A stretch of 64,000 nucleotides of DNA, taken from positions 16,554,001-16,618,000 of the forward strand of contig NC_065918.1 of NCBI RefSeq assembly GCF_905147045.1, read 5' to 3'. The DNA comes from Nymphalis io (Eukaryota; Arthropoda; Insecta; Lepidoptera; Nymphalidae). The notes beneath the pieces were generated by a model, which was given only the letters and a program-made list of their open reading frames with translations, made no database searches and was not told the DNA's origin. Of this stretch, positions 39,346-51,900 are shown in pieces. Position 1 is the first letter of the stretch, and the number at the start of each line of letters is the position of its first letter. Position numbers and translations under genes: made by a program.

Positions 39346-39854
39346 TAAAGCGGGCTACACACCTGCAGTTTTAACTGCACAGCTAAACGTCACAGTCGGA
39401 CAGTTCAATTAAACAAACATCCCTAGTCTTATCAGATCATGTATATAAAGTACATGATCAATTTTAATTCAGATACTTCAGATCGATGCTATTTTTGGTT
39501 ATCATTTAAAAAAAAACTAAGCAGGTGAAAATTATCGGTTATTACATAGAAGATGTTTTACACAAACTAATTTACTGAAGGAACTTAGGATTGCTTCAAA
39601 GCTCAATTTTATAGTAAAATTATTTAAATGAATGAAAAACTTTGTAATACCTTTGACTACAGCGCAGTTTTATGCTTCTGCTACTCCTAACTCTATAGTA
39701 ACATATATATTATAACATTAAATTGATTGTCAGTTCAACTGTGAGTACAGTTCGTAGTTTTGCCTCGCCCATACGATTTAACTCAACAGTACGTTCACAC
39801 GACACTGTTCAGTCGAACCTGTGCAATTAAATCTGCGGGTGTGTAGTTCGCTTA
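39346..39854. mobile_element. MITE-like fold-back element, about 510 bp
   Basis: Left end TAAAGCGGGCTACACACCTG, CAGTTTTAACTGCACAG. Right end, reversed, TTAAGCGAACTACACACCCG, CAGATTTAATTGCACAG. About 37 bases pair with few mismatches. TAA at both edges fits a TWA target duplication as made by PIF/Harbinger elements. No coding potential. Confidence 0.7.
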
Positions 39855-41249
39855 ACACGGCCATGTTGTCTGGCGTTCAGATTCAACTTAATATTATATA
39901 ATATCTTTTATATTTAAATATAAATTTAACAACTAAAAATATTTGTAATCATGAAAATTATTGTAAAAAATAAATTATTTCGACTCCAATGAAAAATAAA
40001 TGATGTTGCACGTTTCAAATGTAAGGAATATTTTAGATTAGCCACGATTAATGAAATGCAACGAGTTGAAATCCACACCGACACGCTGTGCCAAAGTGAA
40101 TGGACAGACGGTCTAGAAAAATGTATATAAAAACAAACTACACTCTTATATATTATCTGTATATAGTGTATATATACGTAAAAGGCAACTCAACTTGCTG
40201 CCATCTTCTCAGGCTACCAATAGTTAAGTTAAATAAATAGTTCTTGGTGTTTTTTTAATTACAGAGAGTACATAATTACATAGAGATGTCAAGCAAAATG
40301 ATGTCAACAGACTGTTCCTTTTAAATGATATTCCATTTTCAGACATTTCTATTCAGATTCGCAAACTTTAATTACTTCCAACCGTAAATAATTTACTTTA
40401 TTTAACGCTGACCATTCTTTTCATTTAAAATTTGATCCGACTTACTTGTAAAACATTGTAAATAAAAAAAAACAAAAGTGAAGTAACTTGTGAATTAGTA
40501 TTAATTACAGTAAGTTGGGTTTCAACATTTCACGAGTGAATTCTTATAGAATAAAAAAATATAGAATATGATTACTAATAAGATAACGTTATGACTTATT
40601 ATCCATCAATAGGTATTTAATAATGGAAATTATTTTAAAATCCCGATAAAATTTTATGTTTAAGTAGAATTTGTTAACCAGGATACAAGCAACCAAAATA
40701 TCGACCGAGCGTGCAAAAGAACGAACTTCGGTACTATATAAGCGATAAGCGATATCCGATTCAAAGTTGGTATACAAAAAAATATTTAGTAATTTAGTTC
40801 TAAATATTTATTTTAAACCTAACCTTATACAATAATTATTTTAATGTAACTGATATTACAATATATCTATGAATCACTTTAGACTTTAATGGTAACCTCG
40901 CCTATCGTCCTTGACAGGGAGTCGGCTCGGCAACATACGCCGTTAAAAAGTTAGACCACCAATTGGTGTTGATGCTCGATTAGTAGACTTTGGTTACTTT
41001 CATAGTCTTATGTCTTACGGATTCTAGTTTGGACGCTACAGAAATTTAAAAACTTTTTATTCTATAAAAAAGTGCTGTCCGATCTATTCATAATCTTGAG
41101 ACTCTCTTTGTCTACATAGTGACAAAAACAATAAGGCATATTGCTCGACACAATATTATATAAATATGCATAAACAGAATATGCATCATTTTAATTGTTG
41201 TAGTAAGAATTATTTGATTTGTCCTCACATGATATGTATACTTATGATT

Positions 41250-41342
41250 ATGGATACACCAACCCGCATTGGAGCAGCGTGGTGGAATAAGCTCCAAAAA
41301 GGGAGAGGAGGCCTTAGCCCAGCAGTGGGACATTCACAAGCT
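41250..41342 (+). mobile_element. Family M SINE, 3' fragment
   Basis: ACACCAACCCGCATTGGAGC through GCAGTGGGACATTCACAAG is close to the 3' part of the copy at 17029-17360. The 5' part is absent. Confidence 0.7.
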
Positions 41343-42117
41343 TTTACTGGATATGGATACTTATTGTTTGTTAAATAATAATTGCTTATATATCCAGGTC
41401 GGGCCAGTAAATGGTATAATTAGATTTAGGCAAACATTTATGACAACGAGAATGTATCGCATATAATTACGTCTTTCCCCTCGGAAGACCTAATCTTTAA
41501 ACATCTATTTGAATAGGAACTATCAAGGCAAAGGTAAATGCTAAATAGATTCGCCCTACCATCGGCGAAGCGAAAACGATTGAAAGGGACATATATGTCA
41601 TATGGATAAAATAAAACAAATGATTGCATAGTATATTTATTTGTATTTCTCGTGTATAAGTTAGTTAACAAAATAAATTTTATTACAATTATTCTGGAAT
41701 GGTGATGTCCCATTATTAATCGATTACATTCGACGCTTTTAACGATCACAACTACAGTACGAACGATTACTAAAGACCCCACACTATACATGTACAACTT
41801 TAGAATATTCTACTTGTTAATGTTGTAATTGTTACTTTTGATTTTAATCCTGCGATCAAGGACTTGTATTGTCGGACACAATAGATATCAAAATATTAAT
41901 CGTTCTAACAAATGACGCAGTTTGATACAAAGTTAATGAATTTATATCAATGGCAAAACGTTTCCGATTAAGGAAATTAGTTTAGGTAGTGACTTAGTTA
42001 ATAAATATTTGAATAAAAATAATTTTAAACTTGATACCGAGTGTTAACAACTAATCCACAGAAACACCTTCGTCAACCAAGCGAAGTGAAAGCAAGCACA
42101 ATTTAAAATAAAATACT

Positions 42118-42194
42118 TTAAGCTACAACCACACTTGACACTTAGCGAATTGTCGCAGTTGACAACAATACGTACAAGTGTGGCTGCAGCTTAA
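42118..42194. mobile_element. Tiny MITE-like fold-back, 77 bp
   Basis: Ends TTAAGCTACAACCACACTTG and, reversed, TTAAGCTGCAGCCACACTTG, with two mismatches in 20. About 37 bases lie between. TTA/TAA at the edges. Confidence 0.6.
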
Positions 42195-42484
42195 CAGATA
42201 CCATAAGCTTAATAATTACGTATTGTATTAAAATTAAGTAATAATTACAAACCATCAATGAGTAAAATCGTTTACATTAAAAAAACATAATAACAGCAAA
42301 TCAATATTAAAACAACAACAAAAAAATATTGCATTCAAATTAAAAACCAGATAAGAAATCTGTATATTATTTTTTTATTTTATTTTTTTCCAATATATTG
42401 AACAAGTTCTTTAACACTTAACGACTAGCACTCAGCAACGATGCTACAATTAATTATGTTTATAGTAGTAACGTCACTATTATT

Positions 42485-42511
42485 AAAACGAAGGCTATAC
42501 ACCTTCGTTTT
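42485..42511. repeat. Perfect 10-bp hairpin
   Basis: AAAACGAAGG, loop CTATACA, CCTTCGTTTT. The stem ends in a run of T, so it looks like a bacterial-style terminator, which has no meaning here. Confidence 0.85.
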
Positions 42512-43059
42512 TAAATATAGCGGATATCATAAATTACTTAAAATATAAACAAATAAAGTAAAAAAAAACCTTTAAGGCACGAGTACACATTCCTCTCTAT
42601 CTCTGTCCTGAGAGTTTTGTAAAAAATTATTTTGTTTGCAATAAACGTCAGGTACTCTTTCGTGTTGCAGCTAGTGTTCTAGTTCTTCGCCTTTTTCATT
42701 CCTTCCAAGATTTTTGTGATTTATTTATTTGTATTGGTCTTATAAGTGGAAGACACTATGATGTTATGATTTGGCTGATGGGTGGCGGTGGAGAGTTCTT
42801 TTCAGCTGCTGGCATGTTCGTTGCATTACCAGTCTTTTATGGTTTTTATTATGTCTGTCAATTCAATTTCTGACTCTAAGTTCAGAAGCAGTGCTTCTGA
42901 TTTTCATTCAATTCTGAAGACCTTAAAATGGATTTTGTAGACAAAGCAAAATAAGACGAAATATTATGAAAAGAAACTTCATCATCACGTGAATGTTGAG
43001 GCTATCCATATCCTCGATAACACCAAATTAGTCTTACCTTAAGCCTCTTAAAGGCTCCA

Positions 43060-43560
43060 ATTGGTCCCCGGGGTCTATCTTATAATCTCCTTTTTTTTAA
43101 ACAGATTAGTTTTTATATCTTGTAACAGGACTGGAATGGTCTCTTGATGGAGGGGCTCGATCTTGGTGAGTCATTTTCTGACATCATCCAGTCGCTTTTA
43201 AATGATCTGTACATCGGTCGTTATTGTGGTCACTCTTGTCTTTATGGGATCTATGTGCGTTGGGTTTGTTATTTGACCAGAGTTGTTGTGATTTTCGATA
43301 GTTTCATGAACGAATGACCGAAGTTTTTAATCGCCCTGTCGATGTCCTGTATGGAACGGTATGTCTCGATGGTCTCAAAGTTTAACCATTTTCTTATGTA
43401 GTAGTATTAGATAAGCTGACTGACATTTGCTCCCAGACATTTGTCAGCTATTCCGTATGTTGAATAACTTTTTTACTTTGTGACTTTATATTCGCATAAG
43501 TTTTTGGGCATACCGTTATGTCTCTTTCTCCAAATTATATTTATGCCTCGGCTTGGAGTC
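43060..43560 (-). pseudogene. Possible decayed LINE ORF (endonuclease to RT linker)
   Basis: This block is less AT-rich than its surroundings. One minus-strand frame, about 43393-43274, reads KWLNFETIETYRSIQDIDRA then IKNFGHSFMKLSKI. That resembles the W-x-x-F ... DIDRA-x-x-F linker after the endonuclease domain of jockey-type LINEs. Stops and frame changes occur throughout. Recognition is by flavour only; a chance resemblance is possible. Confidence 0.35.
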
Positions 43561-44124
43561 GTCGATTGCGTCTTTCCGTAGAAGATTAAAGGGAGTCTAA
43601 GACTGTAAAAAGATCTTTTTTATATTTTATTCTAGAGCCTCTTTTCTCTTTTGGAGCCTCTTTTCTCTTTTGTAGCATGGTGGTTTAGCTGCTTTTTAGC
43701 CATTTCAATGTTCTGTGCCTTTACGAATGTTGGTGATCCTGAGGTTTGGTCTTCCACTTCGTATGCTTACTAGGCTGACCCTGTAAAGTGGAGAAGGTAC
43801 CTTCCACAAAGATAACCTAGTATTCTCATCCATTTTCTCTCGAAAAGAAGCGGAATCCCTATCCGTCATTTTTTATGTTACAAACACAGAGAATATCTTC
43901 GGTAATGATCATGCAGTTAATGTCTACCTAATGAAAATTGAAACATTTATTTGTTTATAACTTACAATAAATGTTTATGGTACTATATTCATATTATACG
44001 CCTATCAAGGCGTCATGTCAAGATAACTAGCTATTCAGCGCGGACCTAGACAGATTACACATTTATTGTCGAATTCCTTTGTAGCAAACACCACAGTGTA
44101 TAAAAATTATAAAATAAGTGATAT

Positions 44125-44440
44125 ATCACGTGACCAATGATATACGAAAGAAAGACTATATAAACTGCTTTGACTCGAATTGAAGACATATTGTTAAGCC
44201 TAGTGAACCGAGTCAATCAAAATCACACTCCCACAGTTTTCGACAGGGCAACAATAGAATTTCCAAAGAGTGAAAGAGAGAGAGTGAGCACTTTTGTGAT
44301 ATTTTTTTTACTTGCTGCGTGCAAAGGCTGACAATTTTGATAAATATTTATATATAAAAGAATAACTGACATCAACGCAAAGCACAAACTACAGGGACTA
44401 GCACCATGAAAATTTGGATACGGACGCTTTTTACACAGTA
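44125..44440 (+). promoter_or_regulatory. Promoter-like block with possible first exon
   Basis: In order: TCACGTGACC (E-box), CCAAT at about 44132, CTATATAAACTGC (TATA-like, 44157-44165), a 240-base leader-like stretch, then GCACCATGAAAATTTGG with a good start context at 44406. The frame is M-K-I-W-I-R-T-L-F-T-Q and then TAG, but GTAGGT and GTAAAA donor-like sites overlap the stop, so splicing could continue it. No downstream exon was found on this strand before the Gk exons. May be chance. Confidence 0.25.
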
Positions 44441-45165
44441 GGTAAAATTCAACCCCTTAGGTAGCGATAATGAAAGTTTATATGAAAATCCTTTATTTTT
44501 ATGCTATGAAATTTGTATTTATCAATTCATAATTCTGACGCGAGAGAAGCAACAACGGCGCTAATAACATTATTCATATATTTTTTTAATCATTTTTAAA
44601 TTACAAAATAGTCTATTCAATTGATTGAATCTTTTTATTTGACAATTGTTGTTTGACAAGTTCATCCATCATCTTAAATTTTTTTAATTTTTATACACTT
44701 GATATTTTTTTAGTTCTATTTCTGCTTATGCATATTATATATGTCGCCATAACTATCGATAATTTATAAAATAGTAAAAGTTAAAAATTCGTTGTTTGTT
44801 TTATATTATTATTAGGAGTCAATAAAAATTATAATTAAGTATAACCTAATGATAAAATTAATATTTGTCTTTTATAAGAGCACAGATGTATAAAGTATTT
44901 TACATATATGCAGTGTGACGTCAACTAACATTTGCAAGTATCGTTAGCAATAGCATTCATAGTACATTCTGACGAATGAAAGCAAAGATGAAATGTGCAG
45001 TACGAAAATATATCCATTTGACACATACAATCTATAATTTTTTTATTTTTTATTTTAAACCATACCTACCATTAGGTATAAATAAATTTATCTTATTAAA
45101 TTCATTCGTTTATTTTTCTGTCACTACATATTTCAACATGACCTATATTTGAGCATTTGGAACAC

Positions 45166-45167
<2 letters not shown>

Positions 45168-45219
<52 letters not shown>

Positions 45220-45236
45220 ATATATATATATATATT
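45168..45236. repeat. (AT)n microsatellite
   Basis: About 24 AT units, one TGT break, then about nine more. Lies about 470 bases past the Gk stop. Confidence 0.95.
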
Positions 45237-45390
45237 ACATATATATTACATACAACATGTGTATAAATTACTGTACATTGTTTATTATTTTTATTAGAAA
45301 TAACAAAATTGTTATTTGAATGTTTCTTTGTATATCTGTTATATATTGAAGTAGGAAATGCTATTTCAGTATTGTTTATGACTTTAATGT

Positions 45391-45396
45391 TTTATT
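45391..45396 (-). promoter_or_regulatory. Candidate poly(A) signal of Gk
   Basis: First AATAAA on the minus strand downstream of the Gk stop, about 310 bases away. Cleavage here would give a 3' UTR of roughly 330 bases and keep the long AT microsatellite (45168-45236) outside the transcript. Assigned by position only. Confidence 0.4.
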
Positions 45397-45704
45397 AGCA
45401 AAAATCAATGTATATCCCATAACATTATCTAGCGCTATTACAAATTTCCGAGTCCATTAAACTAAGTAAGCCTTAAGGTGTGACTAACTTTCATATTTAT
45501 GAAATTATCAATTAAAGCAGAATGAAAATTCGTTGAATTACAATTTCCCTTAACTTTTGTAAAAATCTACTAAAAAATATTATCATATAGAACCATTTCC
45601 AATCACAATTTATGTATATACATTTGTGGATAGCATTTACTTCAGCCTTTGTGTGATATATTTAGTGATTAATGTTTGATTATATTAAATTTATACCTTA
45701 ACAC

Positions 45705-45977
45705 TCAATTCTGCTCCCACCCCAACGATCTCTCCACGGCCATTTTCCACTGTTTGTATCTCATATCCCTCTCATCGTCACTTATCTTTGGCATGTAAGT
45801 AATGCCAGGGGACATAGATATCTGAGACGCGGTTCTGGTGCTGTCCAGACCCCAGTAGGCGACAAGAGCGGCGCCCAGAGCAGTGCTTTCAGTGAAACCC
45901 GCTTTGATAACGTTTATACCAATCAAATCAGACTGCATTTGCATTACAAAGGCGTTCGAAGTCATGCCGCCATCAAC
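45705..45977 (-). CDS. Gk: Glycerol kinase exon 8, terminal (residues 425-514 and stop)
   Basis: Acceptor ...CATTTCAG, then VDGGMTSN, the second phosphate-binding motif, and a segment around [13 protein letters not shown], the conserved C-terminal adenosine-side helix. It ends ERSLGWEQN and a stop codon. Ninety residues plus stop. The C-terminus stops soon after the W-x-x-A-V-E-R-S-x-G-W block, so there is no sign of the long C-terminal extension seen in some mammalian isoforms. Confidence 0.96.
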   Translation of the reverse strand, partial: VDGGMTSNAFVMQMQSDLIGINVIKAGFTESTALGAALVAYWGLDSTRTASQISMSPGITYMPKISDDERDMRYKQWKMAVERSLGWEQN

Positions 45978-48900
45978 CTGAAATGTATACAACAATTTTA
46001 TTTAATAATGTAAACAAATAGATGTAATAAATAACGATGTAAAACGTTTGAATAGGATAAAGAAATGACCACGAGGCGATCTTCCCATTCCCAAGGTATG
46101 CTGTCATCTCACTAATTGTATACAAACTTTACACACACAAATATTAGTTACGTAGAACCACAGTATCGTATATAGCTTAGGTTGCAATTTATTATTTGTT
46201 TAAGTAAACTAATTTAGGACGGATATTGTGAAATATTGCATCAGCCGAGGATGCATTATTAATCCATTAGGAATGTAATTCACTATTGGATTTGACTTCA
46301 ATCGAGAAGTTAGAATTATTTAGAAAATAGTTTTAATTATAAATTGTAATTTTAAATAAATAATTTTAAGTAATTGGTTTTTTTTTTCGACCATCGTTCT
46401 GCTACCAACGTAATTTATTCCTTAACTTTTTGTGTATTAAACATTCGAGACAGTTTGATTGCTTTGACTGTTGTAGATCAAACAGCAGAAGCAGAAGCCG
46501 GTCTTGTACCAAAATATCTGATTTATGCTGGTACGAAAACCTTTTTTGCGAGAAAGCCAAGAAATGTACGTCAACCTAACACCCCCCTACTGTTTTAAAA
46601 ATTAATTTAAAAGTTACTGACTATGCCGTCGAGTAACGGAAATAAAAAGTTTGTGTTTATTCAAAGTACCATATTTTCACACTAATTGGTTTATATATTC
46701 ATTTATAATTCAATTTTATAAAATCCATTGTTCGGTGTGTAGACGAGCATTGTCGTTCCACTTCTTCCTTCTTTAAAACCATTAACTTTCTACCGATATT
46801 ATCGGGTTTTCATACTCTCACTGTATATAACTATTTTCCTGTACCATCTTTTGCGCTTAACACTTTTGGATTTAAAAGTTACTGACGCACTCCGTAACAA
46901 CCTTATTTATTGAAAGCTTATTGCTTTACTTTTAGCCAGAGTGACACCTGATCTATCAAGTACAACTGATCAATAGGACATTAGGAACAGAAGTATCCCA
47001 GTCTATCTAATGGTCGTATAACGTTTAGTTGAATCTCTCAACCATTGTTAACCGCTTGTTATAATTATTATTTTTACTATTTTATTTGTGTTCGTAAAAC
47101 TTAAATATAGACATGAGCGTATCAAACTTTGAGACACTGTGAAACCGCAATGATTAATATTTCTTAGTGTTAAAGATTTATCATTATCATTATAAATACA
47201 TACGTCGAGGGAAGGGGGGAATCATATATAAATTTTGATCTCCAATAATTCTCTAGACAGTAGAATAACTCATGATTGTGACCAACAGACGGGTTTTTTT
47301 TTAACGCTGGAAAAACGCTTTACGCGTTTCCTCCACGGGAACAGTGTGGGGGTGGGTATGTGGGGCTCCCCGCCCCGAACATCGGAATACCCACTAAAAA
47401 AACCAGCGGTACCCTTTACGTCTTAACGAGGCGCGCCACGGGATCGCTTTAGCATGCTACCGGGACGCTCTGACGGACAAACGGGTTTGCACTAACTACC
47501 CAGCGAGAGTAATAATTTTTTTTTTAATATATTACCTTAACTAGTTGCAAAGGTATACCGCAGTCTTCGTTCATCGCATCCAAGATGTCTCTCACTTGAA
47601 AGCAAACGGCTTCTAGCGCGGCTTTCACAATGTGATTGGAATTCGTATCTTCGGTTATACCGCATATTACACTGGAAAAATACAACATCGATCCATACCA
47701 ATATTATAAATGCAAAAGTGTCTATTGTATTTGTAATTAACGGGAACTTAAAAATTTTGGATTCATAATATTGTATGGACTACTGTACCACTTTTTAGTA
47801 TCTGCACATTATTTACTATTTATTTCTAATCAGAATCTATTTATTTCTAGACGAGCCGGTTGGCGGAGTTGGTTTACCTGCCTTTCACGCCGAAGGTTGT
47901 GGGTTCGTTTCCCATCCAGGACAGACATTTGTGTGCATGAACATGTCTGTTTGTCCTGAGTCTGGGTGTAATTATCTATATAAGTATGTATTAACAAAAA
48001 GAAAAGTAGTATATGTAATATATCAGTTGTCTGGTTTCCATAGCACAAGCTCTGTACAAGCTTAATTTGGGATCAGACGGTCGTGTGTAAAAAATGTCCC
48101 AGTATATTATTATATTATTATTATTATAATCTTAATTTAATTCATCGTAAAAACTTTCAATTAGTATAAAGAACAAATAGTACTTTCGAAGGCCTTACCC
48201 CCTAGCGTCTTGTCTCCAATAAGGAGCATAGAGTCCACTAAATGCTGGAACGAAAACAACACTGCCATTCTCTGTTGCTTTCTCTGCTATTTGTTGAGAG
48301 TCCTTAGCACTTTCCAAGAGGCCGATGTTGTCTCGAAGCCAGCCAAGGGCAGCACCTGCTATCGCGACCTTAAAATAGAAACAGAATTGAAAACTATTGA
48401 AAAGTTATATTACATATAACTCACTTAAAAGATGTTTTTCATAAAATTTATTAATTTTTATTTGATACGCAAAATAGTTAACGACACAACGACAAATACA
48501 AATAAGAAATTTAAATATCGCCTATTTTTCGTTTTTCGAAAACTTATTTCTCTTTCTCTCATCATTGAAAAGAAAAAGACACAGCATAGTTTGACTAATC
48601 ATGTCTAAACAGAAAATCGCGACCATAGAAATAGAACGAGATTGGAATCTCGACTCGACGGAAGGTATACCTCGATAATAAATCCGAATATGTCGGTTGA
48701 AATTATGCACAAAATTGCAATGGACCAGCATGGAGGAAAATTGAATGTTTACCTTAATAGAGAAGTAGCTAACTCAAATTTTGGTTTAAAGAGCTACTAA
48801 GGCTTTTACTTTTGAGGCTACTTATAAATATCCACTCATCCTAAATAATGGGGCAAAGCTGACAAAAGTCAAAATAAGCTCACCGAACCCTCTAGAGCGT

Positions 48901-51900
48901 AACAAGGCGGGTTATTACTCCCCAGCTGGTAGGCCACTGTAGTTAGCAAGCCCCTGCTTGAATTGACGCGGATATCGCCGGTGTTGTAAAGGACAAAACA
49001 ACCGGTTCCGTATGTGGCCTTCGCTTGCCCTTGCTGTAGACACATCTGCCCAACTAGAGCAGCTTGTTGATCACCGAGACAACCGGATATCGGTGTGCCA
49101 CAGAGAGGTCCATCTGATATGTAGCCATAAATCTGTAAATTGATAACTAAATATAAATAAATAATTCGATTGATGAATTTTCGCACTAAACAGTTACTGA
49201 TCCTGTGTGTGTGTGTGTGTAGTAGTATGTGACAATTTCTAAAGTATTTTATATAATAACGCACATATACATATATATATTGAAATTGACTGCTTCGTTG
49301 GTCTAGTGGCTTGATGTAAGGCCGCAGACCCGGAGGTCCTGGGTTCAATTCCCAGGTCGGGCCAATAAAAAGTTATTGGGTTTTTCTGTCAGAAAATTCT
49401 CAGAAGCAGCCTGGAGTCTGGAAGTTGAAAGTGTGTTGGAGGCACTCCCGTGCCTCCGAAAGCACGTAAAGCCGCTGGTCCTGCGCCTGAACTCTTTCCG
49501 GTCGTGTCGGATTACCGTCCCATCGGATTATGAGAGTGAGGGAATAGAGAGTGCACCTGTGTTTGCGCACACACTTGTACACTATAATTTCTCCTGCGCA
49601 GTTGGCTAATCTCTCTTGAGACTGTCCGCCGTGGCCGAAATCCATCAGGAGGACAGTATTATTATTTATATTGAAATTATTTTAAATTTAGAAAAGATAT
49701 AAAGATATAGTAAATACCATATTATTTGAATAAATAGAATAATATATATATTTATATTTATTAACTTTATGGACTAATTATGTTATTAAAATACACACAA
49801 TATTGTGTGAAAATTATACTTAACTTTATTTAAAATCAAGGATTATATATAAGGTACCATAACTTGAGGCTATTTCTATTGTTTCATATTCTTTATAATT
49901 TTTTAAATGGTCAGATGAGAATTTGTTTAATGTTATTGTACCAATATGATAAACTAACTAAGCATTGTAGAACAATTAATATATTATACTTACTTCAGAG
50001 CTAGATTTAATTTCTGGGAGAACAGATTTTGGCACTTCAAAAAACTTTATTAAAAGTGGGTCCCAGGTTAAATTTTCAATGTTCATGAGCATCGTTCGTG
50101 AGGCGTTTGTTACATCAGTTACGTGCTGGCCGCCGTTAACGCCACCTGTGGAAAGAATTTATGTTATGTAAATAAACCTGGCTCGGAGACAGGACAGGGA
50201 ATTGTGGCGATAACTGAACTGGTGTCTGGATATAGAAACATTGGTCGTCCAGCACCAAGATACGTAAATGACATTACAAAAGCCTCAGGCCGAATCTAAA
50301 CAAGCGGCACAGACAAGAGGCAAGGAATACAGTCAGCATAGAAGATTTGTAGACAGCGATGGAATTTTATTCATTCTTTGGTGTTCGGTAATGGAAATAA
50401 TGTGTTGACTTAATTTATATTAAAATAGAATTATATTTTATACAATGAATTTAATTAATTCTATAAAAAAAAAATTAAGTCTGTGTGAACAGCTGGATAA
50501 TTGTCTGCTCTCCGTTGTGGGTTGGTGGATATACACATGTCGAATGTTACCATATGATGTTTTCCTTTACATGAGATGAATTATAAGACACAAATTTATC
50601 ACAAGATATTTCAATGAAGCTTGTCTAAATTTCAACCTGGATTTTTGGGTAAAATCCAAATAATCCTTCCTATGGGCTGTCTTACTCATTGATCTAATAT
50701 TTATATACCTGTTAAATTCCAAATAATCCAAGTGTCGACAGTTCCGAAGCAGCAGGATCCCTTCTTCATGGCCTTCTTCACAGCATCCACATTGTCGCTC
50801 AACCATCTCAATTTCACAGCGCTGAAGTACGGGGACATGGGCAGGCCACATAATGGCTACAATCAATTATCAAGTTTAATATTATTTTACCACTCTATCA
50901 CACTTCTACTTGATAGTTTTTACAACTTTAAAAAGTACGTGTACTATTTATAATGGGCATTTTATAGTGTTTTTTTTTTTTTATAGAATAGGAAGGCGGA
51001 CGAGCATATGGGCCACCTGATGGTAAGTGGTCACCAACGCTCTTAGACATTGGCATTGTAAGGAATGTCAACCATCGCTTACATTCCAATGCGCCACCAA
51101 CCTTGGGAACTAAGATTTTATGTCCCTTGTGCCTGTAATTACACTGGCTCACTCACCCTTCAAACCGGAAAACAACAATATCAAGTATTGCTGTTTTGCG
51201 GTAGAATATCTGATGAGTGGGTGGTACCTACCCAGACGAGCTTGCACAAAGCCCTACCACCAGTAAAAATATAGTGTTTTGATAGCTTGATCGTTTTTTT
51301 AAATTGTTGTATAGCTTTAGATTAAATTATATATATTTTTTGTTGTCACTTTTTGTTTATTATTTAATAATTTATAATAGGCTAAATATTTGTAAAGATA
51401 AAGGTAGTAGATTAAAGACAAAATATTTATGCAAAACCCTTTCAAAACATCTGGTTAAATCTTAAAGATCTAATAAAGAAAATTAGAGGGATATATAGAT
51501 TATATATGTTTATCATTATATATACGAACATTCAATAACATGGAGGATGTTATCATCACTATATATAAAACAGTTATCGTCATTATAATATGGGTACATT
51601 TAATTGTGTGTAATCAACTTTAATCTTTATAGGAGATTGCTTTGCGTCTGTAATATAAATGTGACCTTGTCGGTGTATTATTTCAACACTTTGTTAAGAT
51701 GTAGTTATAAAATTGAAATAAATTCATTCAATAAAATTATATATACATACATAGTTGAATATAGCGATTTAGTATACACTAGTTGGTTTTGTTATGTGTA
51801 GTATTATTGTCATTTTCATACATAGACTCTTACCAATAGAGAGCAATCCCATGGTATTTAAGAAATTCCTTAACATATTTTGTCTCTTAGATAATTCTAC

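Larger units (their letters stand above)
39855..43059. other. AT-rich with small elements
   Basis: Holds the family M piece, the 77-bp fold-back and a hairpin. 42600-43000 is slightly GC-richer but has no recognisable frame. Confidence 0.45.

Noticed and set aside
42485..42515. Rho-independent-type terminator
   Set aside because: Hairpin plus T run fits the shape, but the DNA is eukaryotic and no transcript ends there.
45168..45236. CRISPR-like or centromeric array
   Set aside because: It is a plain AT dinucleotide run. No direct repeats with unique spacers were seen anywhere in the window.
47771..48048. Short frames in Gk intron 6
   Set aside because: They run across the family B SINE and stop inside it.
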